NCBI GenBank assembly: GCA_902767175.1
Contig: CACXGH010000099.1
Coordinates: 1-5,037, forward strand
DNA length: 5,037 nucleotides
Direction of reading: 5' to 3'
Source: an uncultured Ruminococcus sp.
GTDB taxonomy: Bacteria; Bacillota; Clostridia; Oscillospirales; Acutalibacteraceae
In this document: one piece after another, positions 1-5,037 of the stretch
Layout: each line of letters starts with the position of its first letter
Numbering within the stretch: position 1 is the first letter of the stretch
Notes under the pieces: model-generated
Databases searched by the model: none
The model's input: the letters and a program-made list of their open reading frames with translations, nothing else
What the model was told of the DNA's origin: nothing
Program-made: the position numbers and the translations under genes

Positions 1-102
1 GTGTCCGGTGGACACCTCTGCCGAAGGCAGAAGCACCGACCGAGCCGGCAGGCGAGACTCGGGGGACATCGACGCTTGTTATATCAGCATTGCTGATTGT
101 TA
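1..102. repeat. Cluster of inverted repeats at the left edge; candidate dispersed palindromic element or structured RNA
   Basis: Four short inverted repeats are packed into about 100 non-coding bases. GTGTCC (1-6) pairs with GGACAC (10-15). TCTGCC (17-22) pairs with GGCAGA (26-31) around a three-base loop. CCGAG (40-44) pairs with CTCGG (58-62). ATCAGC (83-88) pairs with GCTGAT (92-97). A competing long-range pairing joins TGTCC (2-6) to GGACA (64-68), which would enclose the second and third hairpins in a closed multi-helix fold. The GC-rich part (1-75) contrasts with the AT-rich tract that follows (101-140). It lies downstream of the lipoprotein stop codon and may be cut by the window edge. 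None of the hairpins is followed by a good U-tract in the leftward direction, so I do not call a terminator. A REP-like or MITE-like interspersed repeat is my preferred reading; that is inference. Confidence 0.5.
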
Positions 103-163
103 GTACGATATATTTATTATTTTCTTTTATTTATTATACTCAGGTACGAAATGACAATTCGTT

Positions 164-1129
164 TCAGGGCAGTGTAACAGCATAGCCCGGCTCATAGGTT
201 ATGGGATTACTGTAGGAATATACCTCTTTAAGACCTGTTATTTTCATAACTCCGTCCTTGTACTCATAGAGCCTGTAAAGCGCATTGTGGCTTTCTGCTT
301 CCTTTACCCAACTCTCATCAACGGTCTTTTTGCCGTACACACTTGAACTGTCATTATATTCATAAATAAATGAATCTTCAGTGAAGCCGCCCTTGTCATA
401 ATCAGGCTGGTATGTGTTCTGTGCATGGAAAATCTCCGTGATATTTCCGTCTTTATATGTGACAATCGCCCTGTCTGTCTCGGTAGATAATGCATATCGG
501 TCGCTGCCTATATACTGCATATCAGTAAAGCTCTCAAGCACTCCGTCCCTGTAGAAAACAATGCTCACTCCAAGATTTTCAGGATCAATACGGATATTTG
601 TCTTGGATTTATAGCTTTTGCCTGACGAGACCGGTGTTGCAGTATATTCTATAGTATAATCATTTTTGCTGTTCTCCGTTACTTCAACATCGTCATTTCC
701 GAGCATTTTAAATGAGGATTTTACCGTTTCCGCAGAGCTGCCGTTAAAAAATGCAAGGTCGAGAAAACGTATACTGCTGAACGGCATATAGAGGATATTC
801 ACCATTGCGGTGTAATCAGAGCCTACACTTTCGTTGTGTTTATTTACAAGTTCTGAAACGGTGTCGGACATTTTATCCGTAAGAGCCGAATAAAAATCAT
901 ACAGATCATTGCCGCTCTTTACTGACTGCTGAGCTGATGATGTATCAACTGTTGTCTGCGAACCGTCACCTGATACTGTTACCTGTGAGCTGTCAGTACC
1001 TGATGCGGCAGGAGCTGTACTGTCTGTTTTGCTGTTATCACTGCCGTTATTTCCAGATCCTCCCGAACAAGCGGTAAGAGCAAGAGCCATTGCTCCTGCA
1101 ACAACTATTGCGGTCAATCTTTTTTTCAT
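164..1129 (-). CDS. Secreted lipoprotein of unknown function
   Basis: This encodes a 321-residue predicted lipoprotein. I start it at the ATG at 1127-1129 because a GGAGGG ribosome binding site lies 7 bases upstream and the protein then begins directly with a lipoprotein signal peptide: MKKR, a hydrophobic stretch (about residues 6-17), and the lipobox LTAC with the acylated cysteine at residue 21. An in-frame upstream ATG at 1198 would add 23 residues in front of the signal and has no such support. Residues 22 to about 70 are a Ser/Thr/Gly/Asn/Asp-rich low-complexity linker, as expected for a spacer across the cell wall. The rest (about 74-321) is a polar domain rich in Tyr, Asp and Ser, with beta-strand-like alternating segments and no further membrane segment. 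I recognise no named family or catalytic motif. The gene is separated from the carboxyltransferase operon by a strong terminator, so I infer its own transcription. The leader at 1143-1200 is very AT-rich, but I cannot assign a clean -35/-10 pair. No clear terminator follows. Confidence 0.88.
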   Translation of the reverse strand: MKKRLTAIVVAGAMALALTACSGGSGNNGSDNSKTDSTAPAASGTDSSQVTVSGDGSQTTVDTSSAQQSVKSGNDLYDFYSALTDKMSDTVSELVNKHNESVGSDYTAMVNILYMPFSSIRFLDLAFFNGSSAETVKSSFKMLGNDDVEVTENSKNDYTIEYTATPVSSGKSYKSKTNIRIDPENLGVSIVFYRDGVLESFTDMQYIGSDRYALSTETDRAIVTYKDGNITEIFHAQNTYQPDYDKGGFTEDSFIYEYNDSSSVYGKKTVDESWVKEAESHNALYRLYEYKDGVMKITGLKEVYSYSNPITYEPGYAVTLP

Positions 1130-1136
1130 AGTCGTT

Positions 1137-1142
1137 CCCTCC
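1137..1142 (-). promoter_or_regulatory. Ribosome binding site fixing the lipoprotein start
   Basis: GGAGGG on the minus strand lies 7 bases before the ATG at 1127-1129. It decides between this start and the in-frame ATG 69 bases further upstream, which has no Shine-Dalgarno sequence and would bury the signal peptide inside the protein. Confidence 0.85.
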
Positions 1143-1224
1143 GTTTTCATAAATTTATTAAAGATTTTAGTTATATAATAAATATATAAGCCAACCATAA
1201 TAATTTTTCTTAAGGGACTGATTC

Positions 1225-1263
1225 TTATAAAACCGGCTTATTGCCATTTCTGACAATAAGCCG
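1225..1263 (-). terminator. Intrinsic terminator of the carboxyltransferase operon
   Basis: In leftward RNA, 1251-1263 pairs with 1234-1246 to give a 13-base-pair stem (CGGCTTATTGTCA with TGGCAATAAGCCG, one G-U pair) closed by a GAAA tetraloop. The 3' side runs into GTTTTAT. The innermost pairs and the GNRA loop form only in RNA read leftward; in the other direction the G-U pair becomes a C-A mismatch. The hairpin therefore serves the upstream oadA-like gene, whose stop codon is 15 bases away, and it insulates the lipoprotein gene. Confidence 0.9.
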
Positions 1264-1278
1264 AAAATACCTGTCTTT

Positions 1279-2688
1279 TTATACGGGATGCACCTTTGCT
1301 TTAAGATCTGCCGAAGAGTCTATATCGAGCTTTGCATCACGGCGTGCCTTAAAGAATTTGGGAGCAACCTGCGGGAACTGAGCATAGGTAAGAACGTCTT
1401 CCTCCTGCTCTATCCACTGAGGTATCTCCGCACGGAGCTTTTCAAGCTCAGGCTCAAGAAGATCTGCAGGTCTGCAGGTAACAGGCTTTTCATCGCCTAT
1501 TATCTTCTTGCGGAACTCAGGATCAATAGCAACGGGTGTTGTTCCGTACTTGCCTGCAACAAGATCCTTGAACTGACCGCTGCAGTTTTTGTACTTGCCG
1601 AAAAGAACATTGAATACAGCCTGTGTGCCTACGATCTGAGAGGTAGGAGTTACCAAAGGCGGATAACCTGCGTCTTTGCGGACTCTCGGAACTTCTTCAA
1701 GAACTTCGGTAAGCTTGTCTGCCTTGCCGGCATCCTTAAGCTGCTTAAGAAGGTTTGAAAGCATACCGCCGGGCACCTGATAAATAAGAGCCTTTGCGTT
1801 TGTTGCAAGCATTTTCGGGTCAAGCAGACCGCTCTTGATATACTTTTCACGAAGAGTCATGAAATACTCTCTTACCTCCGAAAGCTTTACAAGGTCAAGT
1901 CCTGTATCATATTCCGTACCCTGAAGAGCCGCTACCATTGATTCTGTAGGAGCGTGTGAGGTACCGTTGGCAAGCGGAGACATTGCCGTATCTATTCTGT
2001 CGCAGCCTGCTTCAATAGCCTTGAGAAGACACATGGAAGCAAGACCGGAGGTATAGTGTGTATGGAGCTGAACGGGAATTTTAACTGCCTTCTTTACAGC
2101 TTCAACAAGCTCTGCTGTATAGTAAGGTGTGAGAAGGGCAGCCATATCTTTGATGCAGATAGAGTCAGCACCTGCTGCTTCAATTCTCTTAGCATAGTCA
2201 ACATAATACTGTGTAGTAAAGATCGGACCTGTTGTGTAGCTCATAGCAACCTGAGCCTCAACATTGGGATTTTCCTTTTTTGCTGCCTTTGTCGCAGTTA
2301 TAGCAGTCTGCAGGTTTTTAATATCGTTGAGAGCATCGAATATTCTTATTACATCAATACCGTTAGCAACGGAGCGCTGAACGAAGTATTCAAGGACATC
2401 ATCGGCATAGTGACGGTATCCAAGCATATTCTGACCCCTGAAAAGCATCTGCAGCTTTGTCTTGGGGCAATACTTACGGATTGTGCGGAGTCTGTCCCAC
2501 GGGTCCTCATTAAGGAAACGGATACATGAATCAAAGGTTGCACCGCCCCAGCATTCAAGAGAATAGAAGCCTATCTCATCAAGGGCAGGAAGTATCGGAA
2601 TCATGTCAGACAGCGGCATTCTTGTTGCAATAAGAGACTGATGAGCATCACGAAGTATCGTTTCGGTAATCTGTATTTTCTTTGCCAT
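1279..2688 (-). CDS. oadA: Pyruvate/oxaloacetate carboxyltransferase subunit (OadA / PycB / transcarboxylase 5S family)
   Basis: This 469-residue cytoplasmic protein catalyses carboxyl transfer between biotin and pyruvate/oxaloacetate. The N-terminal part (about 5-270) is a DRE-TIM-type barrel. It carries TETILRDAHQSL (8-19, D14 as metal ligand), ECWGGATFD (45-53), a conserved NEDPWDRLR stretch (60-68), RGQNMLGYRHYADD (84-97), CIKDMAALLTP (178-188, with K180 at the position of the carbamylated metal-binding lysine) and LHTHYTSG (208-215, with the two metal-binding histidines H209 and H211). The C-terminal part (about 275-460) is the conserved carboxylase domain, with YQVPGGMLSNL (303-313) and TPTSQIVGTQAVFN (347-360). 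It ends without a fused biotinyl domain, unlike the Klebsiella-type OadA of about 590 residues, so it needs the separate carrier encoded just upstream. The ATG is preceded by AAAGGGG with an 8-base spacing. It is the last gene of a three-gene operon. The family is certain. Whether it works as a decarboxylase, a transcarboxylase or a pyruvate carboxylase half is not settled by sequence. Confidence 0.96.
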   Translation of the reverse strand: MAKKIQITETILRDAHQSLIATRMPLSDMIPILPALDEIGFYSLECWGGATFDSCIRFLNEDPWDRLRTIRKYCPKTKLQMLFRGQNMLGYRHYADDVLEYFVQRSVANGIDVIRIFDALNDIKNLQTAITATKAAKKENPNVEAQVAMSYTTGPIFTTQYYVDYAKRIEAAGADSICIKDMAALLTPYYTAELVEAVKKAVKIPVQLHTHYTSGLASMCLLKAIEAGCDRIDTAMSPLANGTSHAPTESMVAALQGTEYDTGLDLVKLSEVREYFMTLREKYIKSGLLDPKMLATNAKALIYQVPGGMLSNLLKQLKDAGKADKLTEVLEEVPRVRKDAGYPPLVTPTSQIVGTQAVFNVLFGKYKNCSGQFKDLVAGKYGTTPVAIDPEFRKKIIGDEKPVTCRPADLLEPELEKLRAEIPQWIEQEEDVLTYAQFPQVAPKFFKARRDAKLDIDSSADLKAKVHPV

Positions 2689-2714
2689 TGTGTCTACCCC
2701 TTTCGCAGAGTCTG

Positions 2715-3077
2715 TCAGTTCAGAGTTACAAGAACAGCGCCTGTATCAACGGACTCACCCTTGCTTACCGCAACAGAGGCTACAGTTGCATCATGAGCAG
2801 CCTTTATCTCATTTTCCATTTTCATAGCTTCAAGAACAACGAGAACATCGCCTGTCTTTACAGCCTGTCCTGCCTTCACGGGAACATCAAGGATAGTTCC
2901 GGGCATAGGAGATTTTACTTCCTCTCCGCCGGCTGCCGGAACAGGAGCAGGCTTTGGAGCTGCCTTAATTGCTGCTGCAGGAGCCATTGCCGGAGCAGCA
3001 GGAGCAGAAGCTCCGTCCGCCTCCTCTACCTGTACATCATATACTACACCGTTTACGGTTATTTTCAGATTTTTCAT
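2715..3077 (-). CDS. Biotin carrier protein (biotinyl domain protein, transcarboxylase 1.3S-like)
   Basis: This 120-residue protein carries the covalently bound biotin that shuttles a carboxyl group between the two carboxyltransferases encoded on either side. It has a short N-terminal segment (MKNLKITVNG, then a Val/Asp-rich strand, about 1-19) like that of the 1.3S subunit of Propionibacterium transcarboxylase. A flexible Ala/Pro-rich hinge follows (about 22-50), then a biotinyl domain (about 54-119) containing SPMPG (56-60) and EAMKM (83-87). K86 is the lysine expected to be biotinylated, with the flanking methionines intact. I use the ATG at 3075-3077 because AAAGGA lies 9 bases upstream. 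An in-frame ATG three codons earlier (3084-3086) directly abuts that Shine-Dalgarno sequence and cannot be served by it. The gene sits 61 bases after the first carboxyltransferase and 26 bases before the second. The domain is clear; the partners are inferred from operon position. A biotin ligase must be encoded elsewhere. Confidence 0.95.
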   Translation of the reverse strand: MKNLKITVNGVVYDVQVEEADGASAPAAPAMAPAAAIKAAPKPAPVPAAGGEEVKSPMPGTILDVPVKAGQAVKTGDVLVVLEAMKMENEIKAAHDATVASVAVSKGESVDTGAVLVTLN

Positions 3078-3086
3078 CAGAAACAT

Positions 3087-3092
3087 TCCTTT
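3087..3092 (-). promoter_or_regulatory. Ribosome binding site fixing the biotin carrier start
   Basis: AAAGGA on the minus strand lies 9 bases from the ATG at 3075-3077 and zero bases from the ATG at 3084-3086. Only the former spacing is usable, which favours the 120-residue protein beginning MKNLK. Confidence 0.75.
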
Positions 3093-3138
3093 CAGTTTAC
3101 TATTTTATGATTATGAGTTTCTATTTGCTGAAACAATA

Positions 3139-4509
3139 TCAGACATACAGATTATTATGCTTTTTAGGCAGAGTAGAAACCCTCTTATTGCAGAGCATAT
3201 CAACGGCAGAGATAATTCTTGCCCTTGTGAGAGATGCATCTATTATATCATCAACATATCCGTTTTCGGCAGCTCTCATTGCAGTAAGCTCCTGCTCCTT
3301 GAATTCACGCACAGCGTCAGCCTTAGCAGTCTGAATATCCTTAGCGCCCTTAAGCTTTCCGCCAAAGTCATCACCGAGCATGATAACAGCCTCGGCCTCA
3401 GGAGTAAGGGCAGAAACAGAAGCACCTGTCCATGCAAGAGTGTAATCAGCAGCAGCACCGGTACCTGCCGCTGCTATATAAACAGCACCGAAGGCATCGC
3501 CTGTTATAACCGTTATCTTAGGAGCCGTAGCCTCAGCATAAGCCGAGGTAAGTTTTGCAGCGCCCTTTATGCACTCGAATTTCTCAGCATTTATAAATGT
3601 CAGAACAGGCATTGAGAACGCATCACAGAATCTTATAAATCTTGCAGCTTTAGCACATGATTTATGGTCAAGCACCTTGCCTTCAAGTGCTATAATACCC
3701 ACTGTAGTTCCGTTCATTGTAGCAACAGCGGTTTTTGCTGTCTTTCCGAATTCCTTCTGCAGTTCAATAAGGCTGCCCTCATCTGCTGCGGCAAAAGCAG
3801 CCTGAACGGCAGTCATTCCGCTGTTAACCTGCTCTGCGGCATCAATGCTGTCATAAGCCACACAAGCTGTGCTGAGGTTATTTGACGGAAGAACTCCTAC
3901 AAGTGCTCTTGTTTTAGCTATGGCTTCATCGTCATCGGCAGCTACTATATGGGCAATTCCTTTTTCGGCATTTTCGTTTGCCGATGCATTCCTGCAGCCC
4001 GTATCAAGAGTAAGCTCAGCCTTTTCGGACATTATAACGATATCACCGCACACAGCAATAAGTGCCTGAGTACCGCAGCATTTACCTAAGACAACTGATA
4101 TCTGGGGTACAACACCGGAAAGAGAGTTGGTATACTTGAGAATATCACCGTATGCTGCAAGAAGCTCTGTTCCCTCGTCAAGCCTGCCGCCTGCTGAATC
4201 GTACATTGCCACAACAGGCTCACCTGTTTTAAGTGCAAGGTCATATAATTTTTTTATTTTTGCAGCCTGAGCCTTTGACATGGCCCCACCTGCAGCGTCA
4301 GTATTCTGAGCAAACGCATATACTCCAAGACCGTCAACCGTACCGTGTGCAGCAGCGACCTCTGCATAGCCGTCATTTGATTTGACAAATGCGTCTATCT
4401 CGGTATATACACCGTCATCAAAGAGCTTTGCAAGGCGCTCATAAGCCTTTTGCGAAGCAAGTCCTGCCTTAGCCGTTGACAGCGCTTCGTTTTTTTCTTC
4501 AATAGTCAT
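3139..4509 (-). CDS. Divergent CoA-type carboxyltransferase subunit (MmdA / PccB / transcarboxylase 12S superfamily)
   Basis: This 456-residue cytoplasmic protein is built from two crotonase-like halves (roughly 20-235 and 236-445), as in acyl-CoA carboxyltransferases and the methylmalonyl-CoA decarboxylase alpha subunit. Family marks in order: DSAGGRLDEG (104-113), LSGVVPQISVV (130-140), GIIALEGKVLDHKSCAKAARF (270-291, from which the family normally runs into the next motif), FIRFCDAF (291-298), AYAEATAPKITVITGDAFGAVY (323-344), and a tail GYVDDIID (417-424) followed by LPKKHNN (447-453). The family usually has about 510-530 residues, so this one is short. It has GKCCGTQAL where the family typically has a GxCAGGAVY-like sequence, AFGAVY in place of AYGGAY, and the loop with a D-x-P-G-F-x-P-G motif after FIRFCDAF is shortened to INAEKFECIKG (306-316). 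The acyl-CoA substrate cannot be told from sequence; propionyl/methylmalonyl-CoA or acetyl/malonyl-CoA are candidates. The ATG has GGGAGG 6 bases upstream. It is the first gene of the operon, behind a strong promoter. Confidence 0.92.
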   Translation of the reverse strand: MTIEEKNEALSTAKAGLASQKAYERLAKLFDDGVYTEIDAFVKSNDGYAEVAAAHGTVDGLGVYAFAQNTDAAGGAMSKAQAAKIKKLYDLALKTGEPVVAMYDSAGGRLDEGTELLAAYGDILKYTNSLSGVVPQISVVLGKCCGTQALIAVCGDIVIMSEKAELTLDTGCRNASANENAEKGIAHIVAADDDEAIAKTRALVGVLPSNNLSTACVAYDSIDAAEQVNSGMTAVQAAFAAADEGSLIELQKEFGKTAKTAVATMNGTTVGIIALEGKVLDHKSCAKAARFIRFCDAFSMPVLTFINAEKFECIKGAAKLTSAYAEATAPKITVITGDAFGAVYIAAAGTGAAADYTLAWTGASVSALTPEAEAVIMLGDDFGGKLKGAKDIQTAKADAVREFKEQELTAMRAAENGYVDDIIDASLTRARIISAVDMLCNKRVSTLPKKHNNLYV

Positions 4510-4554
4510 CAGGATCCTCCCTTTACTTTCAAAAAAAGATTTTTCCTCAATTGT

Positions 4555-4583
4555 ATTATATTACAACAGCACAAGAATTTCAA
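4555..4583 (-). promoter_or_regulatory. Sigma-A promoter of the carboxyltransferase operon
   Basis: On the minus strand, TTGAAA (4578-4583) is followed by a 17-base spacer and a perfect TATAAT (4555-4560). Transcription would start near 4548 and leave a leader of about 39 bases, too short for a riboswitch, before the GGGAGG ribosome binding site (4516-4521) and the ATG at 4507-4509. No clear operator palindrome overlaps the promoter. Confidence 0.88.
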
Positions 4584-4875
4584 GTACCATTCGAGCCACG
4601 GATACTGAAATCAATTTGGGACGGTCGGTTTCCCTCGAACCTTCCTCCCGAAAACACATATTTTGTGTTGTTGATTGTTGATCTTTCCGAATAGTATTTT
4701 CGTTCTTAGAAGAATTGACAGATTGAAATATTCATTAAAAAGAAACCTGCTTTGAATAGTTATTTTTCACTTGAAAAACTCACCATGAAAAGCCATGTCC
4801 GCACGGGCATGAAATGAATTTCTATGCGGAAAAGCTGAGTAAACAATAACATAAGATCTGCATTTTTACCGCATG
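4584..4875. other. Intergenic region without a supported gene
   Basis: This stretch lies between the zinc-ribbon gene terminator and the operon promoter. It has no start codon with a ribosome binding site in front of a long frame. It contains an inverted repeat TTCGAG (4590-4595) / CTCGAA (4634-4639), a short hairpin AACACA (4653-4658) / TGTGTT (4664-4669), a hairpin at 4794-4811, and a long-range pair ATGCGG (4824-4829) / CCGCAT (4869-4874). An isolated TTGACA at 4715-4720 on the plus strand has no matching -10 box. A plus-strand reading frame is open from 4506 to a TAG at 4692-4694 but has no ATG with a ribosome binding site. Confidence 0.6.
4794..4811 (+). other. Small stable hairpin in the intergenic region
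   Basis: CATGTCC (4794-4800) pairs with GGGCATG (4805-4811), including one G-U pair, around the loop GCAC. The loop bases G4801 and C4804 could pair as an eighth step. The U-G pair exists only in plus-strand RNA; in the minus strand it becomes an A-C mismatch. No U-tract follows, so it is not a terminator. Its role is unknown. Confidence 0.4.
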
Positions 4876-4905
4876 AAAAAAGCGCCCCGGGGTCGGGACG
4901 CTTTT
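4876..4905 (-). terminator. Intrinsic terminator of the zinc-ribbon gene
   Basis: The stem is 4878-4889 (AAAAGCGCCCCG) with 4894-4905 (CGGGACGCTTTT), with one C-A mismatch and a four-base loop. In leftward RNA the mismatch becomes a G-U pair, and the stem ends in an uninterrupted run of six U (complement of 4876-4881), so it fits best as the terminator of the gene ending at 4938. A weaker T-rich tail on the other side (CTTTTCTTTG) could allow it to act in both directions. Confidence 0.9.
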
Positions 4906-4937
4906 CTTTGTCTGAGAATTAATGCCGAAAGCAGAAA

Positions 4938-5037
4938 TTACTCCTGCTCTTCCTTCATCTTTGCAAAGCACTCGCTGCAGTAAACAGGGCGATCCTCGCG
5001 CGGTTTAAAAGGAACTCTTGCTTCCTTGCCGCAGGCA
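4938..5037 (-). CDS. CxxC-x17-CxxC zinc-ribbon domain protein, C-terminal fragment
   Basis: Only the last 32 codons are in the window; the gene continues beyond the right edge. The visible end reads ACGKEARVPFKPREDRPVYC, then SECFAKMKEEQE and a stop. A cysteine near the start of the fragment is followed by exactly 17 residues and then a CSEC pair, so with one more cysteine three residues further upstream, outside the window, this is the CxxC-x17-CxxC zinc-ribbon pattern. The segment VPFKPREDRPVYCSECF is typical of this small domain, which is widespread in Clostridia and is often found in proteins of under 100 residues. A structural zinc site is expected. The biological function is unknown, and nucleic-acid binding is only a guess. 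It ends 33 bases before its own terminator, so it is not co-transcribed with the carboxyltransferase operon. Confidence 0.88.
   Translation of the reverse strand, partial: ACGKEARVPFKPREDRPVYCSECFAKMKEEQE

Noticed and set aside
18..70. Resemblance to parts of a glycine riboswitch (GCCGAAGG near 20-27, CAGGC at 49-53, GGGACA at 63-68).
   Set aside because: The conserved GGAGAG-type half of the aptamer is missing, the spacing differs, and no glycine-related gene or suitable expression platform follows. The pieces are better explained as arms of local inverted repeats.
147..163. ACGAA/TTCGT inverted repeat just after the lipoprotein stop codon, considered as a terminator.
   Set aside because: The stem has only five pairs with a seven-base loop, and no U-tract follows directly in the leftward transcript.
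304..495. A 63-codon minus-strand frame inside the lipoprotein gene.
   Set aside because: It lies out of frame within a well-supported gene and has no independent start signal or recognisable product.
1288..1758. Open frames on the plus strand opposite the oadA-like, biotin carrier and carboxyltransferase genes (for example 1288-1758, 2056-2529, 2682-3110, 3157-3615).
   Set aside because: They are antisense to strongly conserved coding sequence, have low-complexity Cys/Ser/Leu-rich translations and no ribosome binding sites.
3090..3133. TTTCAG (3090-3095) and CTGAAA (3128-3133) inverted repeat in the gap before the biotin carrier gene, touching its ribosome binding site.
   Set aside because: Six pairs around a 32-base loop is weak and expected by chance in AT-rich sequence; there is no other sign of translational control.
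4619..4645. A GGTTCGA sequence on the minus strand, suggestive of a tRNA T-arm.
   Set aside because: The flanking bases do not form the T-stem, and no acceptor, anticodon or D-arm can be placed around it.
4814..4849. A tiny plus-strand frame beginning ATG AAT TTC (11 codons), with an upstream extension containing a CPHGH-like stretch.
   Set aside because: It has no ribosome binding site, it is very short, the extension has no start codon before a stop at 4772-4774, and the stretch overlaps the hairpin at 4794-4811.

Overview
The window looks like chromosomal DNA of a gut or rumen Firmicute of the Clostridia, most like a Ruminococcus-type member of the Oscillospiraceae. This rests on the moderate GC content, strong GGAGG-type ribosome binding sites, a near-consensus sigma-A promoter, a classical lipobox lipoprotein, a CxxC-x17-CxxC zinc-ribbon protein of a kind common in Clostridia, and the style of the biotin-dependent carboxyltransferase genes. 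The genus is an inference, not a demonstration. Every gene I can support lies on the minus strand, so transcription runs from right to left.

Read in that direction, the window opens with the last 32 codons of a zinc-ribbon protein (4938 to the right edge), followed by its intrinsic terminator (about 4876-4905). An intergenic stretch of about 290 bases follows. It has no convincing gene but holds some inverted-repeat structure. A clear sigma-A promoter (TTGAAA, 17 bp, TATAAT; 4555-4583) then starts a three-gene operon: a CoA-type carboxyltransferase subunit of the MmdA/PccB/12S family (3139-4509), a small free-standing biotin carrier protein (2715-3077), and a pyruvate/oxaloacetate carboxyltransferase subunit of the OadA/PycB/5S family (1279-2688). 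A strong hairpin terminator (1225-1263) closes the operon. A separate gene for a secreted lipoprotein of unknown function (164-1129) follows. The left edge (1-102) is a dense set of inverted repeats that I read as part of a dispersed palindromic element or an undescribed structured RNA.

The operon is the main point of interest. Its parts are those of the Propionibacterium transcarboxylase (12S, 1.3S and 5S subunits), in which biotin carries a carboxyl group between a CoA thioester and pyruvate/oxaloacetate. The operon encodes no biotin carboxylase, no membrane sodium-pump beta subunit and no gamma subunit. Promoter and terminator are both inside the window, so these absences are real at the operon level, although such subunits could be encoded elsewhere. 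The CoA-side subunit is shorter than the classical family and differs at the positions where the family normally has its glycine-rich oxyanion motifs, so its acyl-CoA substrate and even its activity are open questions.
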